NCBI GenBank assembly: GCA_937921935.1
Contig: CAKZWQ010000003.1
Span: forward strand, 62,001 to 126,000
From: an uncultured Gammaproteobacteria bacterium
GTDB lineage: Bacteria; Pseudomonadota; Gammaproteobacteria; Steroidobacterales; GCA-2729495
Reading direction: 5' to 3'
DNA length: 64,000 nucleotides
Under the pieces are notes generated by a model, which ran no database searches, had not been told where the DNA came from, and was given only the letters and a program-made list of their open reading frames with translations. Of the stretch, positions 17,887 to 26,884 are shown in pieces. Both the position numbers and the translations under genes were made by a program. Each line of letters starts with the position of its first letter. Positions within the stretch are counted from its first letter, which is position 1.

Positions 17887-18591
17887 GTGAGGTTTTCCGA
17901 GCCTTTGTCACAGGCTCGGCTGATTAGACGTTACCAGCGTTTTCTGGCCGATGTAGAGTGGCCGGACGGGCAGGTTGAGACCGTGCACTGTCCGAACACG
18001 GGCGCGATGCTCGGCTGCCAGGAGCCGGGATCACGGGTCTGGTTGAGTCGGGCCACTAACCTGCGCCGAAAATACCCGCTGACGTGGGAGTTGGTAGAAA
18101 TTGGGAGCGGAACGCTGGTTGGTATCAATACACAGCGCACAAACAAGTTGGTGCGGGAGGCCCTGGAAGACGGGCTTATCGAGCCCTTGGCGAGCTTCGG
18201 GGAAATCCAGAGCGAAGTCCGGCTCGCCACCGGCCGCACGCGGGTGGATTTTGTCCTGCGCGATGCTGACGGAGAGTACTTTCTCGAGGTCAAGAATGTG
18301 ACGGCAGCGGTGAGTGACGGGCGGGCGCTGTTTCCGGACGCGGTCAGCGCGCGGGCCACACGTCACGCGCAGGAACTGGAGTCTCTGTGTCGATCCGGTC
18401 ATCGGGCCGGCATGTTGTTCATGGTCCAGCGGGATGATGTGACGCAAGTGCGGCCTGCCGATGACATTGATCCTTTGTACGGGAAGGCATTGCGCAGCGC
18501 CGCGGCCGCCGGCGTCGATGTGTTGGCTTATCGGGCTCGGGTAACGGCCGAGGAGATTACCGTGCAGCAACCCGTTCGGGTCGCACTGTGA
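17887..18591 (+). CDS. sfsA: DNA/RNA nuclease or sugar fermentation stimulation protein SfsA
   Basis: A 234-residue protein with the SfsA fold. VHCPNTGAMLGCQEPGSRVWLS is the conserved N-terminal region. Further on are the PD-(D/E)xK-like signature (RVDFVLRDADGEYFLEVKNVTA) and FPDAVSARATRHAQEL. SfsA was first named for maltose gene expression, and the family is now viewed as nuclease-like. GTG at 17887. Two direct copies of ACAGAATGGT lie at 17811-17820 and 17836-17845 upstream of the start. Confidence 0.92.
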   Translation: MRFSEPLSQARLIRRYQRFLADVEWPDGQVETVHCPNTGAMLGCQEPGSRVWLSRATNLRRKYPLTWELVEIGSGTLVGINTQRTNKLVREALEDGLIEPLASFGEIQSEVRLATGRTRVDFVLRDADGEYFLEVKNVTAAVSDGRALFPDAVSARATRHAQELESLCRSGHRAGMLFMVQRDDVTQVRPADDIDPLYGKALRSAAAAGVDVLAYRARVTAEEITVQQPVRVAL

Positions 18592-18613
18592 TGCAGGTGG
18601 CAGCCAGATCCCG

Positions 18614-19852
18614 ATGATGCGTCCGGTGCCCCTGTTCGTGGCTATTCGCTATCTGCGCGAGCGCAGTGGCAACAGCTTTGCTTCTTTTGTGACTGTCGCT
18701 TCGGTGATTGGTGTGGCCCTGGGTGTGGCTGCCCTGATTACGGTTTTATCGGTGATGAACGGCTTCGAAAATGAGCTGCGCGACCGACTGTTAAGTATGG
18801 CCGGCCATGCCGTCGTGGAGTCGGACGACCCCGAGGCGCTGGCGGATCTGCGCACCTGGCCGGGTGTTCTGCGTGCTGAACCCTTTATTGATCTGGAGGC
18901 CATGTTGTCTTCGGGCGGCAGCCTGGCAGGTGGTGTGATCAGTGGCGTGGATCCTGCTGCCGAAGGTGAGTCGCTGGGCCGGGCCGCCCAGTACAGCGGG
19001 GCGAGTCCCCTGGATCTGGCGCCGGGTTCCCGGGACATGATCATGGGTCGGGCGCTGGCATTTCGCCTGGGGCTGCAGCCGGGTGATCCGGTAACGGTAC
19101 TGGTGCCCGGCCGCCGGGCTGACGGCAGTTTGCGTACCTCGCTGCGCGAGTTCCGGGTAGCCGGGGTATTCGAAATGGGTCTTAAGGATCACGACAGCGT
19201 CCGGACGCTGGTGCATTTGGAGGACGCTCGGCAACTGGCCGGTAATGAGTCGGGCAGTGCTGGGATTCGGCTGCGCACCGACAATGTTTTTGGGGCCCCT
19301 GAAACGGTACGCGCCTGGGCACGAGCCTGGTCCGAGGCGGGCGGTGAGGCCCTGAAGGTACGTGACTGGACCCAGGACAACGCGACCTATTTTCGAGCGG
19401 TACGCATTGAGAAACTCATGATGACCCTGTTGCTGTCGCTGATCGTGGCCGTAGCCGCCTTCAATATCGTCGCTACCCTGGTCATGGTGGTTACGGACAA
19501 GCGGTCGGGTATCGCAATCCTGCGAACTTTGGGTTACTCGCGTCAGATGATCATGACCGTATTTCTGGTCCAGGGCCTGGTGGTGGGTTGGCTCGGCGTT
19601 CTCCTGGGCGTAGGGCTGGGCATTGCCCTGACTATCAATATCGATACCCTGGCGCCGGGACTGGAGCGCCTGTTCGGCTTTGAGTTCATGCCGGCGGAGG
19701 TTTATTACCTGACCTCTCTGCCCGCAGAGTTGCAGGTCAGTGATGTCAGCTGGATTGCTGTGATCGCTCTGGGTATGACCGCCCTGGCGACAGTTTATCC
19801 GGCCTTGCGGGCCGCCAGTGTGGCGCCTGCTGAAGTCTTGCGCTATGAGTGA
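18614..19852 (+). CDS. lolC: Lipoprotein-releasing ABC transporter permease LolC
   Basis: A 412-residue inner-membrane permease. One membrane segment is near the N-terminus ([27 protein letters not shown]), then a large periplasmic domain (about 50-270) and three C-terminal membrane segments. The N-terminus (PVPLFVAIRYLRER) is closer to E. coli LolC than LolE. With LolE and LolD it extracts outer-membrane lipoproteins and hands them to LolA, whose gene is near 62.7 kb. The stop overlaps the lolE start. ATG at 18614, with an ATG-ATG pair at the start. Confidence 0.93.
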   Translation: MMRPVPLFVAIRYLRERSGNSFASFVTVASVIGVALGVAALITVLSVMNGFENELRDRLLSMAGHAVVESDDPEALADLRTWPGVLRAEPFIDLEAMLSSGGSLAGGVISGVDPAAEGESLGRAAQYSGASPLDLAPGSRDMIMGRALAFRLGLQPGDPVTVLVPGRRADGSLRTSLREFRVAGVFEMGLKDHDSVRTLVHLEDARQLAGNESGSAGIRLRTDNVFGAPETVRAWARAWSEAGGEALKVRDWTQDNATYFRAVRIEKLMMTLLLSLIVAVAAFNIVATLVMVVTDKRSGIAILRTLGYSRQMIMTVFLVQGLVVGWLGVLLGVGLGIALTINIDTLAPGLERLFGFEFMPAEVYYLTSLPAELQVSDVSWIAVIALGMTALATVYPALRAASVAPAEVLRYE

Positions 19853-21120
19853 GTAACGGCAGGATGTCCAAAACCTTTCCACCTTATGAGATGCTCATCG
19901 GCACGCGCTATCTGCGCTCGCGCAAGCGCAATGGATTTATATCCTTCATTTCATTGATCTCAGTGCTGGGTATTGCCCTGGCGGTTGCCGTTCTGATTAT
20001 CGTGTTATCGGTGATGAACGGCTTCGAGTACGAAGTTCGCAGCCGCATTCTGGGTGTGGTTTCCCACGCTGCTATTACCGGTTGGGACGGGCGCCTGGAG
20101 GACTGGGAGCGGGCGCGTGAACTGGCGGGAACACATCCGCAGACTGAAGCGGTGGCTCGTTTTATCACCGGGCAGGGGATGCTGGTTGGCAGCGAGAGTA
20201 TTCGCGGGGTGGAGCTGCGTGGTATTGACCCGGAGCAGGAGGTTGGGGTGTCGGATTTTCCGGCCCTGATGCAGGCGGGTAGCCTGGAGTCGCTGCAGCC
20301 CGGTACTTACGGCATTGTGATCGGCAGGAGTCTGGCTGACATGCTGGACGTTGAGATCGGTGACAAGCTAATTTTGATGGTGGCGGAGGGCGTCACGACA
20401 CCGGCAGGCCTGGTGCCGCGAATGCGGCGTTTCACCGTGCAGGGGATCTTCTACGCCGGCATGTACGAGTATGACCGTGGTCTGGCCCTTATGCATGTTC
20501 GTGATGCAGCCCGTCTGTTGCGCCTTGGCGATGCCGTCTCCGGCATTCGTATTGCCGTGACTGATCCTCTGCAGGCGCCGACGATTGTTCGCGAGATTGC
20601 ACGTTCCCTGGAACAGGATGCCTTCATCACTGACTGGACGCGGCAGCATGCGAATTTCTTTCGCTCCATCCAGTTGACCAAATCAATCATTTTCGTAATT
20701 CTGCTGCTGGTGGTTGCAGTGGCTGCATTCAATATTGTTTCTACCCTGGTGATGGTGGTGCGTGAGAAGCGGGCAGACATTGCCATCTTGCGTACCCTGG
20801 GTGCCGCACCCCTGGGTATATTGAAAATTTTTGTCACCCAGGGGGCCCTCGTGGGTCTTGCCGGCACTGTGTTGGGTGTTGTCCTTGGTCTTATCCTGGC
20901 GGCCAACCTGGCTTCAATCGTGGCAGCTATCGAAGGCGTGTTTAATATGAAGTTTCTGGCGCCGGACGTTTATTTCATCAGTGATTTTCCAAGCCGGATC
21001 CAGTTCAGTGATGTGGCACGCGTTTCCGGGATTGCCTTGCTTCTGGCATTGCTGTCCACGCTTTATCCCGCCTGGCGAGGTGCTCGCACCGAACCTGCGC
21101 AAGCCTTGCGGCACGAGTGA
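19849..21120 (+). CDS. lolE: Lipoprotein-releasing ABC transporter permease LolE
   Basis: A permease of about 423 residues with the same four-segment layout as the preceding gene. Its N-terminus ([36 protein letters not shown]) is LolE-like. The GTG at 19849 overlaps the lolC stop. An ATG at 19864 is an alternative giving 418 residues. Neither has a strong Shine-Dalgarno sequence, so coupled translation is likely. The final segment ends EPAQALRHE, as in other Lol permeases. Together with LolC it forms a heterodimer. Confidence 0.92.
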   Translation: MSNGRMSKTFPPYEMLIGTRYLRSRKRNGFISFISLISVLGIALAVAVLIIVLSVMNGFEYEVRSRILGVVSHAAITGWDGRLEDWERARELAGTHPQTEAVARFITGQGMLVGSESIRGVELRGIDPEQEVGVSDFPALMQAGSLESLQPGTYGIVIGRSLADMLDVEIGDKLILMVAEGVTTPAGLVPRMRRFTVQGIFYAGMYEYDRGLALMHVRDAARLLRLGDAVSGIRIAVTDPLQAPTIVREIARSLEQDAFITDWTRQHANFFRSIQLTKSIIFVILLLVVAVAAFNIVSTLVMVVREKRADIAILRTLGAAPLGILKIFVTQGALVGLAGTVLGVVLGLILAANLASIVAAIEGVFNMKFLAPDVYFISDFPSRIQFSDVARVSGIALLLALLSTLYPAWRGARTEPAQALRHE

Positions 21121-21128
21121 GAACTGGC

Positions 21129-21857
21129 ATGTCCGAACAATCACCCGCGGAGAAAGCCGCGCAACCGCCCCTGGTATGCCGCGCTCTGCACAAGAGCTTT
21201 ACCGAAGGGCCGGCCGTACTGGAAGTTCTCAAGGGCGTTGAACTTACTGTACAGGCGGGGGAGACCCTTGCCATCGTCGGCGCCTCGGGGTCCGGCAAGA
21301 CCACTCTGCTGCAGCTTCTGGGCGGGCTGGATCGGCCGACATCAGGCAGCGTCTGCATCGGCGGTGAAGACCTGGCCGGGCTGGGTTCAACCCAGCGGGG
21401 TGAATTGAGAAACCGGGCCCTGGGTTTTGTTTACCAGTTTCATCATTTATTGCCTGAGTTCAGCGCCGTCGAGAATGTTGCCATGCCGCTGCTGCTCCGC
21501 CGCCTGCCCCTGGCGACAGTGCGGGCTCGAGCGACCAGCTTGCTCGAGCGGGTTGGGCTTGCGGAACGCTTGCAGCACAGGCCCGGCGAGTTATCAGGGG
21601 GGGAGCGTCAGCGGGTTGCGGTTGCCCGTGCCTTGATTACAGATCCTGCGGTGGTGCTGGCCGATGAACCCACCGGTAACCTGGATACACCAACCGGTGA
21701 GCGAGTGCTGCAGCTCATGCTGGAACTCAATCGCGAGAGCGGCGCCAGTCTTGTTGTGGTTACCCACGATGCGGCCATCGCGTCCCGGATGAGTCGGGCT
21801 TTGCAACTGATTGATGGTCGTCTGCAGGATGTGACTGCAGAGTATCGACCTGAATGA
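21129..21857 (+). CDS. lolD: Lipoprotein-releasing ABC transporter ATPase LolD
   Basis: The ATPase of the Lol complex, about 242 residues from the ATG at 21129, which has GAGAA 5 bases upstream. A GTG at 21117 overlapping the lolE stop would add 4 residues. Walker A is [18 protein letters not shown]. The LolD motif region is [23 protein letters not shown], the signature is [15 protein letters not shown] and Walker B is [12 protein letters not shown]. The order here is permease-permease-ATPase, unlike the C-D-E order of E. coli. Confidence 0.95.
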   Translation: MSEQSPAEKAAQPPLVCRALHKSFTEGPAVLEVLKGVELTVQAGETLAIVGASGSGKTTLLQLLGGLDRPTSGSVCIGGEDLAGLGSTQRGELRNRALGFVYQFHHLLPEFSAVENVAMPLLLRRLPLATVRARATSLLERVGLAERLQHRPGELSGGERQRVAVARALITDPAVVLADEPTGNLDTPTGERVLQLMLELNRESGASLVVVTHDAAIASRMSRALQLIDGRLQDVTAEYRPE

Positions 21858-22382
21858 TCAGGTTTTTTTTCGGGCCCCGCCGCGACTGCGATACCGAGCT
21901 GAAATAACCAGGCGCCAAGTCACACTGACAGCAACATAGGCTGTTGAGGACACGAGGGTCGCTGTGACCGCCGAACCCAGTAGCAAGGGCCGCCAGTAGG
22001 TGATGAAGTCTTCGCGCAGCCAGCGCAAGGACAGTTCAATATCGAAAGGCTGGGACGGCAGTTCGAGCAACAGCAGGCCCAACTGATACTCGAAATAGAA
22101 AATCGGCACCATGGTGAGCGGGTTCGTCAGCATCACGGCGACCAGGGTGATTGGTACGTTGACTCGGCATAGCCAGGCAGCGAGCACTGCCACAATGGTT
22201 TGTCCCGGCAGGGGCAGCAGCGCCAGAAACAGACCGAGCCAGATAGCGCCGACCACGCTGCGCCGGGTCACGGCAAAAAAAGCCGGGTGCTTCAGCGGCA
22301 TTTCAAAAGCCCGCAGGTACCACGGGAATTCTCGATCCCGAAGATATCCACTAGAAATACGTCTGAAAAAACGTCTCGGCAT
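21858..22382 (-). CDS. DUF2062 membrane protein
   Basis: A 174-residue protein with two to three hydrophobic segments and the typical DUF2062 stretch (RRSVVGAIWLGLFLALLPLPGQTIVAVLAAWLCRVN, then LTNPLTMVPIFYFEYQLG). Function unknown. The family is often found next to comEC in gammaproteobacteria, as here. It starts 98 bases from comEC in divergent orientation, so the two probably share a regulatory gap. Its 3' end touches lolD without a visible terminator. Confidence 0.88.
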   Translation of the reverse strand: MPRRFFRRISSGYLRDREFPWYLRAFEMPLKHPAFFAVTRRSVVGAIWLGLFLALLPLPGQTIVAVLAAWLCRVNVPITLVAVMLTNPLTMVPIFYFEYQLGLLLLELPSQPFDIELSLRWLREDFITYWRPLLLGSAVTATLVSSTAYVAVSVTWRLVISARYRSRGGARKKT

Positions 22383-22480
22383 GCCTTAGTTTGCTGTGCT
22401 TTGTTGTGTGGTTTGGCCCGGGCCCGGCAGCAGCCGGCGAGCGACCTGCGATTATCACGCATCCGGCGTGAGAAGGGAGC

Positions 22481-24826
22481 ATGGCATTTCTACCCTGGGT
22501 GAGTTTGACGGCGCTCACTGCCATCTTCTGGTTGCCTGGGGGGTGGCCACAGCCCCTGCCAGCGGAGTTGCTGGGTGGCCTGCTGCTGCTGATTAGCCTT
22601 TTGCAGGGTCGCCAGGCCTTGCTGGTTTGTTTGCCCATCGTTTGCGCCCTGCTGCAGGCCGAGCACCACCTCGCTGACCGCTTGTCGCCATCCCTGACCG
22701 GCCAGGATTTTCTGGTCCGGGGCCAGATATGCGATTTTCCCCGCCAGCAGGGCCGGGTGCTGCGCTTCCCTGTGTATATAGAGCCCCTTGAGGGAGGAGG
22801 GCGCTTGCCCTCGCGCCTGTCCATTAGCTGGTACGACACGGAGCAGGTGCCCCAGGCGGGGGAAAGCTGGTTGCTAAAAGTCCGCCTGCGTGAACCTCGG
22901 GGCTTTGCCAGTCCGGGCGCTGCCGACAGCGAACGCAACACTTTTGTTCGCCGGCTGGGGGCTCGCGGCTATGTGCGCGCATCTGCGCATAATCGTCGCC
23001 TGTCCACCCGGGGCACAGTCTGCCGTACAGCGCCGCTGCGGCGCTGGGTGCTGGGGAAGGTTGATGCCATCGTGGGTGAGCATCCCGTCGCACCCTATCT
23101 CACGGCGCTGACTGTCGGCGCACGCCATCGTCTCACCCAGGCTGACTGGGAGCTGCTGCGACTTTCCGGTACGGCGCACTTGATGGCGATCTCCGGCTTG
23201 CATATCGGCCTGGTTGCCGCGGCGGCGATGTTGGTTGGCCGAGTAGCAGGCAGCCTGCTTTGCTGGCTGGGCTGCTTCGTTGCGCCACGCACGCTGGGTT
23301 GGTGGCTGGCCGTCGTGTGCGCGTCTGCCTATGCCGTTATTTCCGGCTTTGGCCTGCCTGTCCAGCGGGCTCTGGCCATGCTCGGCGTATTGTTTTTTCT
23401 GCATGGGCTGCGGCGAAGCCTCGGTGCCTGGAGCATCTTGTCTATTGCCTTGTGGATTGCACTGGTGACGAACGGTCTTGCCATTTTGACGGCGGGGTTC
23501 TGGCTGTCATTCGGTGCGGTGGCCGTGCTGTTGTGTGCCAGCCTGGGTGGCCGCACTGCACCTCTGTCGGCGGGTGTGCAGGACTGGATCAAGAGGCTGG
23601 CTGAAGCGCAGTGGCGGGTATTTGTCGGCTTGCTGCCAGTTACAACGCTGGCCTTTGGTCAGCTTGCCCTGCTGGCCCCCCTGGCCAATGCACTGGCGGT
23701 CCCGGTTTTTGCTTTTTTCATCATGCCCCTGGTGTTCAGTGGCCTGATATCGGCCGTCCTGGGACTTGGCTGGCCCGTGTTGACTGTTGCCGGCGATTTA
23801 CTGGCCGCCTTGCTCCGGGTATTACCGTGGTTCACGCGGGGTGCCTGGTCGCCCGCATCCGCACCGGGCTGGACACTGCCCCTCCTTGGATTGGCTGCGG
23901 CAATTTTGTTATGGCCCCGACCCACGCCGGGGCGCCTGCCAGCCGCGCTGGTTCTGGCCCTGCTGCTGACGGTATCCCCCCCCGGCCGACACGCCAGGGA
24001 GCTGCGCATTACGGTTCTGGATGTAGGTCAGGGCCTGGCGGTGTTGGTCCAGGCGGGTCGTCGCACCTTGCTCTACGACACCGGGCCTGCCTTTGCAGCG
24101 GGCGATGCCGGGCGTAGCGTCGTGATCCCGGCCCTGCGCCGGGCCGGGGTCAGGAGCCTCGACGTCATGGTGGTCTCCCACGGCGATGCGGATCACGCCG
24201 GGGGCGCGGCAAGCGTGCTGCGCGACTATCCAGGTGCGGCCCTGTTCGCGCCGGCCGGGCAGTCGGGACCCTTAGCCGCTGTTGACTGTGTTGCCGGCCA
24301 GACCTGGACCTGGGGTGAGGTCAGCTTCCGTTTTTTGCACCCCCGGGCCGGCCGGACGGTGGGGTCGGAGAACGATAATTCCTGTGTGTTGCTGATTCAG
24401 GCGCCTGGGGCATCCGTGCTGCTGCCCGGCGATATCGGCACACGCGGCGAGGCCCTGTTGCGCTGGGGTGGTCTGCAGGGGCCTTTTGATCTGATCGTGG
24501 CGGCCCATCACGGCAGCAAAACATCCTCCAGCAGCGCCTTCGTGGCAGCCACTCGCCCCCGTTTTGTGGTCTTCAGCACGGGCTGGGGCAATCGCTGGGG
24601 CTTCCCGCATCCGGCCGTCGCCGAGCGCTGGCGCCGGAGCGGAGCCTGCCTGCTTAACACGGCCGAGCAGGGTGCTCTGGTGTTTGGCGCGGTAGCCGGT
24701 CAGCTGGATCTGCTGTATCGACATCGGCTGGATAGGGCTCGCGGCTGGACCTTGGCCGGCGCTGAGCCTCAGGCGTGCGACAAGTCACCCCCGTTCGCGG
24801 TAATCTCCGGCAGGCCGCAGTTATAG
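22481..24826 (+). CDS. comEC: DNA internalization competence protein ComEC/Rec2
   Basis: A 781-residue polytopic membrane protein with an N-terminal DUF4131-type region (about 30-190). The Competence domain with many membrane segments follows (about 210-480; LTVGARHRLTQADWELLRLSGTAHLMAISGLHIG is characteristic). A C-terminal metallo-beta-lactamase-like domain comes last (VLDVGQGLAVLVQAG, VSHGDADHAGGA). It forms the inner-membrane channel that imports single-stranded DNA during natural transformation. Its position before exbB-exbD-kdsB is conserved. No other competence genes are in the window. Confidence 0.94.
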   Translation: MAFLPWVSLTALTAIFWLPGGWPQPLPAELLGGLLLLISLLQGRQALLVCLPIVCALLQAEHHLADRLSPSLTGQDFLVRGQICDFPRQQGRVLRFPVYIEPLEGGGRLPSRLSISWYDTEQVPQAGESWLLKVRLREPRGFASPGAADSERNTFVRRLGARGYVRASAHNRRLSTRGTVCRTAPLRRWVLGKVDAIVGEHPVAPYLTALTVGARHRLTQADWELLRLSGTAHLMAISGLHIGLVAAAAMLVGRVAGSLLCWLGCFVAPRTLGWWLAVVCASAYAVISGFGLPVQRALAMLGVLFFLHGLRRSLGAWSILSIALWIALVTNGLAILTAGFWLSFGAVAVLLCASLGGRTAPLSAGVQDWIKRLAEAQWRVFVGLLPVTTLAFGQLALLAPLANALAVPVFAFFIMPLVFSGLISAVLGLGWPVLTVAGDLLAALLRVLPWFTRGAWSPASAPGWTLPLLGLAAAILLWPRPTPGRLPAALVLALLLTVSPPGRHARELRITVLDVGQGLAVLVQAGRRTLLYDTGPAFAAGDAGRSVVIPALRRAGVRSLDVMVVSHGDADHAGGAASVLRDYPGAALFAPAGQSGPLAAVDCVAGQTWTWGEVSFRFLHPRAGRTVGSENDNSCVLLIQAPGASVLLPGDIGTRGEALLRWGGLQGPFDLIVAAHHGSKTSSSSAFVAATRPRFVVFSTGWGNRWGFPHPAVAERWRRSGACLLNTAEQGALVFGAVAGQLDLLYRHRLDRARGWTLAGAEPQACDKSPPFAVISGRPQL

Positions 24827-24853
24827 TTTTTTCTTTCGAGGCGCATACCCGGC

Positions 24854-25504
24854 ATGTTGGAGATCGTGAAATCGGGCGGCTGGCTGATGCTGCCCATCAT
24901 TCTCTGCTCGATTGTGGCCGCAGCCATCATGCTGGAGCGTCTTTGGACCCTGCAGCAACGCCGCGTGCTGCCCAGGAATCTGACCCGCCAGGTCTGGGAG
25001 TGGGTGAGCAAGAATCAGCTGACGCCGGAACACATCAAATCGCTTCGCGATGGCTCACCCCTGGGCGAAATCCTGTCGGTTGGCCTGACCAACCGCCAAC
25101 GAGACCGGGAAGTGATGAAAGAGCGGATCGAGGATACGGGGCGACATGTTATCCATGATCTGGAGCGCTACCTGAATACCCTGGGCACCATAGCAGCCAT
25201 TTCGCCGCTGCTTGGTCTCCTGGGCACGGTCATTGGCATGGTGAAAGTTTTTGCTGCAATTACGACCCAGGGAGTGGGTGATCCTGGCGTGCTGGCAGGC
25301 GGTATCTCCGAAGCACTGATTACGACGGCAGCCGGGCTGTCCGTGGCCATTCCGACCCTGATCGGCTACCGCTATTTGCGCGGCCGCGTCAATGCACTGG
25401 TGGTGCAGATGGAGAAAGAGGCCATTACCCTGGTGGAGGCACTTCACCGCAAGCAATCCTTCGATACCATGGGAAAACAACGTCGTGAAGCTGCGAACGG
25501 TTGA
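24854..25504 (+). CDS. exbB: MotA/TolQ/ExbB proton channel family protein
   Basis: A 216-residue protein with three membrane segments (about 10-30, 110-130 and 155-175). The ExbB/TolQ core is present (LGTIAAISPLLGLLGTVIGMVKVFAAITTQGVGDPGVLAGGISEALITTAAGLSVAIP). With the next gene it forms a proton-motive-force-driven motor. The comEC-exbB-exbD location is typical of the envelope-linked ExbB/ExbD pair of Pseudomonas-like genomes, with no tonB alongside. The partner outer-membrane system is not known from sequence. Confidence 0.9.
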   Translation: MLEIVKSGGWLMLPIILCSIVAAAIMLERLWTLQQRRVLPRNLTRQVWEWVSKNQLTPEHIKSLRDGSPLGEILSVGLTNRQRDREVMKERIEDTGRHVIHDLERYLNTLGTIAAISPLLGLLGTVIGMVKVFAAITTQGVGDPGVLAGGISEALITTAAGLSVAIPTLIGYRYLRGRVNALVVQMEKEAITLVEALHRKQSFDTMGKQRREAANG

Positions 25505-25904
25505 TCGAGACGAACCGGATATCAACCTCACGTCCCTGATTGACGTGGTGCTGTTGCTGCTGGTGTTTTTTATGGTGACGACCAGTTTCGTGCGTGAATC
25601 GCAGATTGCCATTCGCTTGCCGGAAGCTGATGTTCAGTCAGAACTGAAAATGACACCGCCCCTGGAAATTTCCGTTACCGCTGGTGGCGCTTACCGGGTC
25701 AACGGTCGGGCCCTGGTGGATAGCAGGCCTGCTACTCTGGCCGCGGCGATCCGCACGCTTGCGGCTGATCCGGAGCTGACCGGTTCGGTAACCATCAGTG
25801 CCGACGCCCAGGCCAGTCATCAGTCCGTGGTGACGGCTATGGACGTAGTTGGTCGTCTTGGCTTTGGTGAGATATCTATCGCGACGGTCAGGGCCCAGGA
25901 ATGA
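25485..25904 (+). CDS. exbD: ExbD/TolR family protein
   Basis: About 139 residues from the GTG at 25485, which overlaps exbB by 20 bases. The longer open frame has no support. It shows the usual short cytoplasmic N-terminus (DRDEPDINLTSLIDVVLLLLVFFMVTTSF), where the Asp in LIDVV sits in the single membrane segment and is the proton-handling residue. A periplasmic domain of about 90 residues follows. The end overlaps the kdsB start (ATGA). Confidence 0.9.
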   Translation: MKLRTVDRDEPDINLTSLIDVVLLLLVFFMVTTSFVRESQIAIRLPEADVQSELKMTPPLEISVTAGGAYRVNGRALVDSRPATLAAAIRTLAADPELTGSVTISADAQASHQSVVTAMDVVGRLGFGEISIATVRAQE

Positions 25905-26671
25905 CTCAGATTGCCCCTGTTTATCGTGTCGTGATCCCGGCGCGTTATGCCTCGACCCGCTTTCCGGGTAAAGCCGTGGCGCAATTGCACGGCAAACCCA
26001 TGATTCAGCATGTCTATGAGCGGGCCATGGCGAGCGGAGCAGCGGAAGTTCTGATTGCCACCGACGATCAGCGCATTGCTGATGTGGCTGATACTTTTTC
26101 AGCGACGGTGGCCATGACCAGCCAGGCCCATCAGTCAGGGACGGATCGTATCGCGGAAGTGGCCGCAGCCCGCGGCTGGCAGGCGGGTGATGTGATTGTG
26201 AATGTGCAAGGTGATGCGCCCACCATTCCGGCCGCGAGCATTGATCTGGTTGCCGGCTTGCTGGCGGAGCATGCGGCTGCCGATATGGCGACTCTATGCG
26301 TGCCGGTGGCGGGTGCCGATCAGTATCACGACGCTAACGTGGTGAAAGTCGTGATGGATAGCAGCGGGCGCGCCCTGTATTTCAGCCGCAGCCCGATTCC
26401 GGCCAGTGGTCACGGTACCGACGAATTGCCGGCGGAAATCTGGCGTCACCTGGGCATATATGCCTATCGCGTCGGTGCCTTGCAAAGGCTGACCACAACA
26501 CCACCATGTTATCTTGAGCAGGTTGAAAAACTGGAGCAACTAAGGGCTCTATGGCTGGGGATGGAGATTCGTGTCGCCATCGCGCCACAGGCTCACGGAC
26601 CCGACGTGGACACGCCTGAAGACCTGACTGCGGCCGCGGAATATCTCGCCGCCGGCAATCTCCGGGATTGA
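25901..26671 (+). CDS. kdsB: 3-deoxy-manno-octulosonate cytidylyltransferase
   Basis: A 256-residue enzyme that activates Kdo as CMP-Kdo for lipid A core assembly. Conserved features are VIPARYASTRFPGKAV (nucleotide loop), DDQRI, VNVQGDAP, and VDTPEDL near the C-terminus. ATG at 25901 overlaps exbD by 4 bases. In related genomes msbA and/or lpxK lie between exbD and kdsB. Here they are absent, and the genes after kdsB are unrelated. Confidence 0.97.
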   Translation: MTQIAPVYRVVIPARYASTRFPGKAVAQLHGKPMIQHVYERAMASGAAEVLIATDDQRIADVADTFSATVAMTSQAHQSGTDRIAEVAAARGWQAGDVIVNVQGDAPTIPAASIDLVAGLLAEHAAADMATLCVPVAGADQYHDANVVKVVMDSSGRALYFSRSPIPASGHGTDELPAEIWRHLGIYAYRVGALQRLTTTPPCYLEQVEKLEQLRALWLGMEIRVAIAPQAHGPDVDTPEDLTAAAEYLAAGNLRD

Positions 26672-26884
26672 AGATCCACCCGGGGGGGGCTCACGGTGGT
26701 GCTTGGTGCAGGAAGGCCTTAAGCGTGTTTTGGGCAGGGTCGAATAGGGTTTCCAACGGGTCAGTCCTCTGCCTTTTCCGCTTTTCCATGGGCGTCGATT
26801 GATATTGACCCTCGGATGCACATGCTATAGCGGGCGGTAATCTACCCGGGAGCCGGAATTTGGCCAGCCTGCCGGGCGCAGAGT

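Noticed and set aside
18791-19882. 363-codon open frame antisense to lolC
   Set aside because: Antisense shadow of a clear LolC gene, with a low-complexity Gln/His-rich product.
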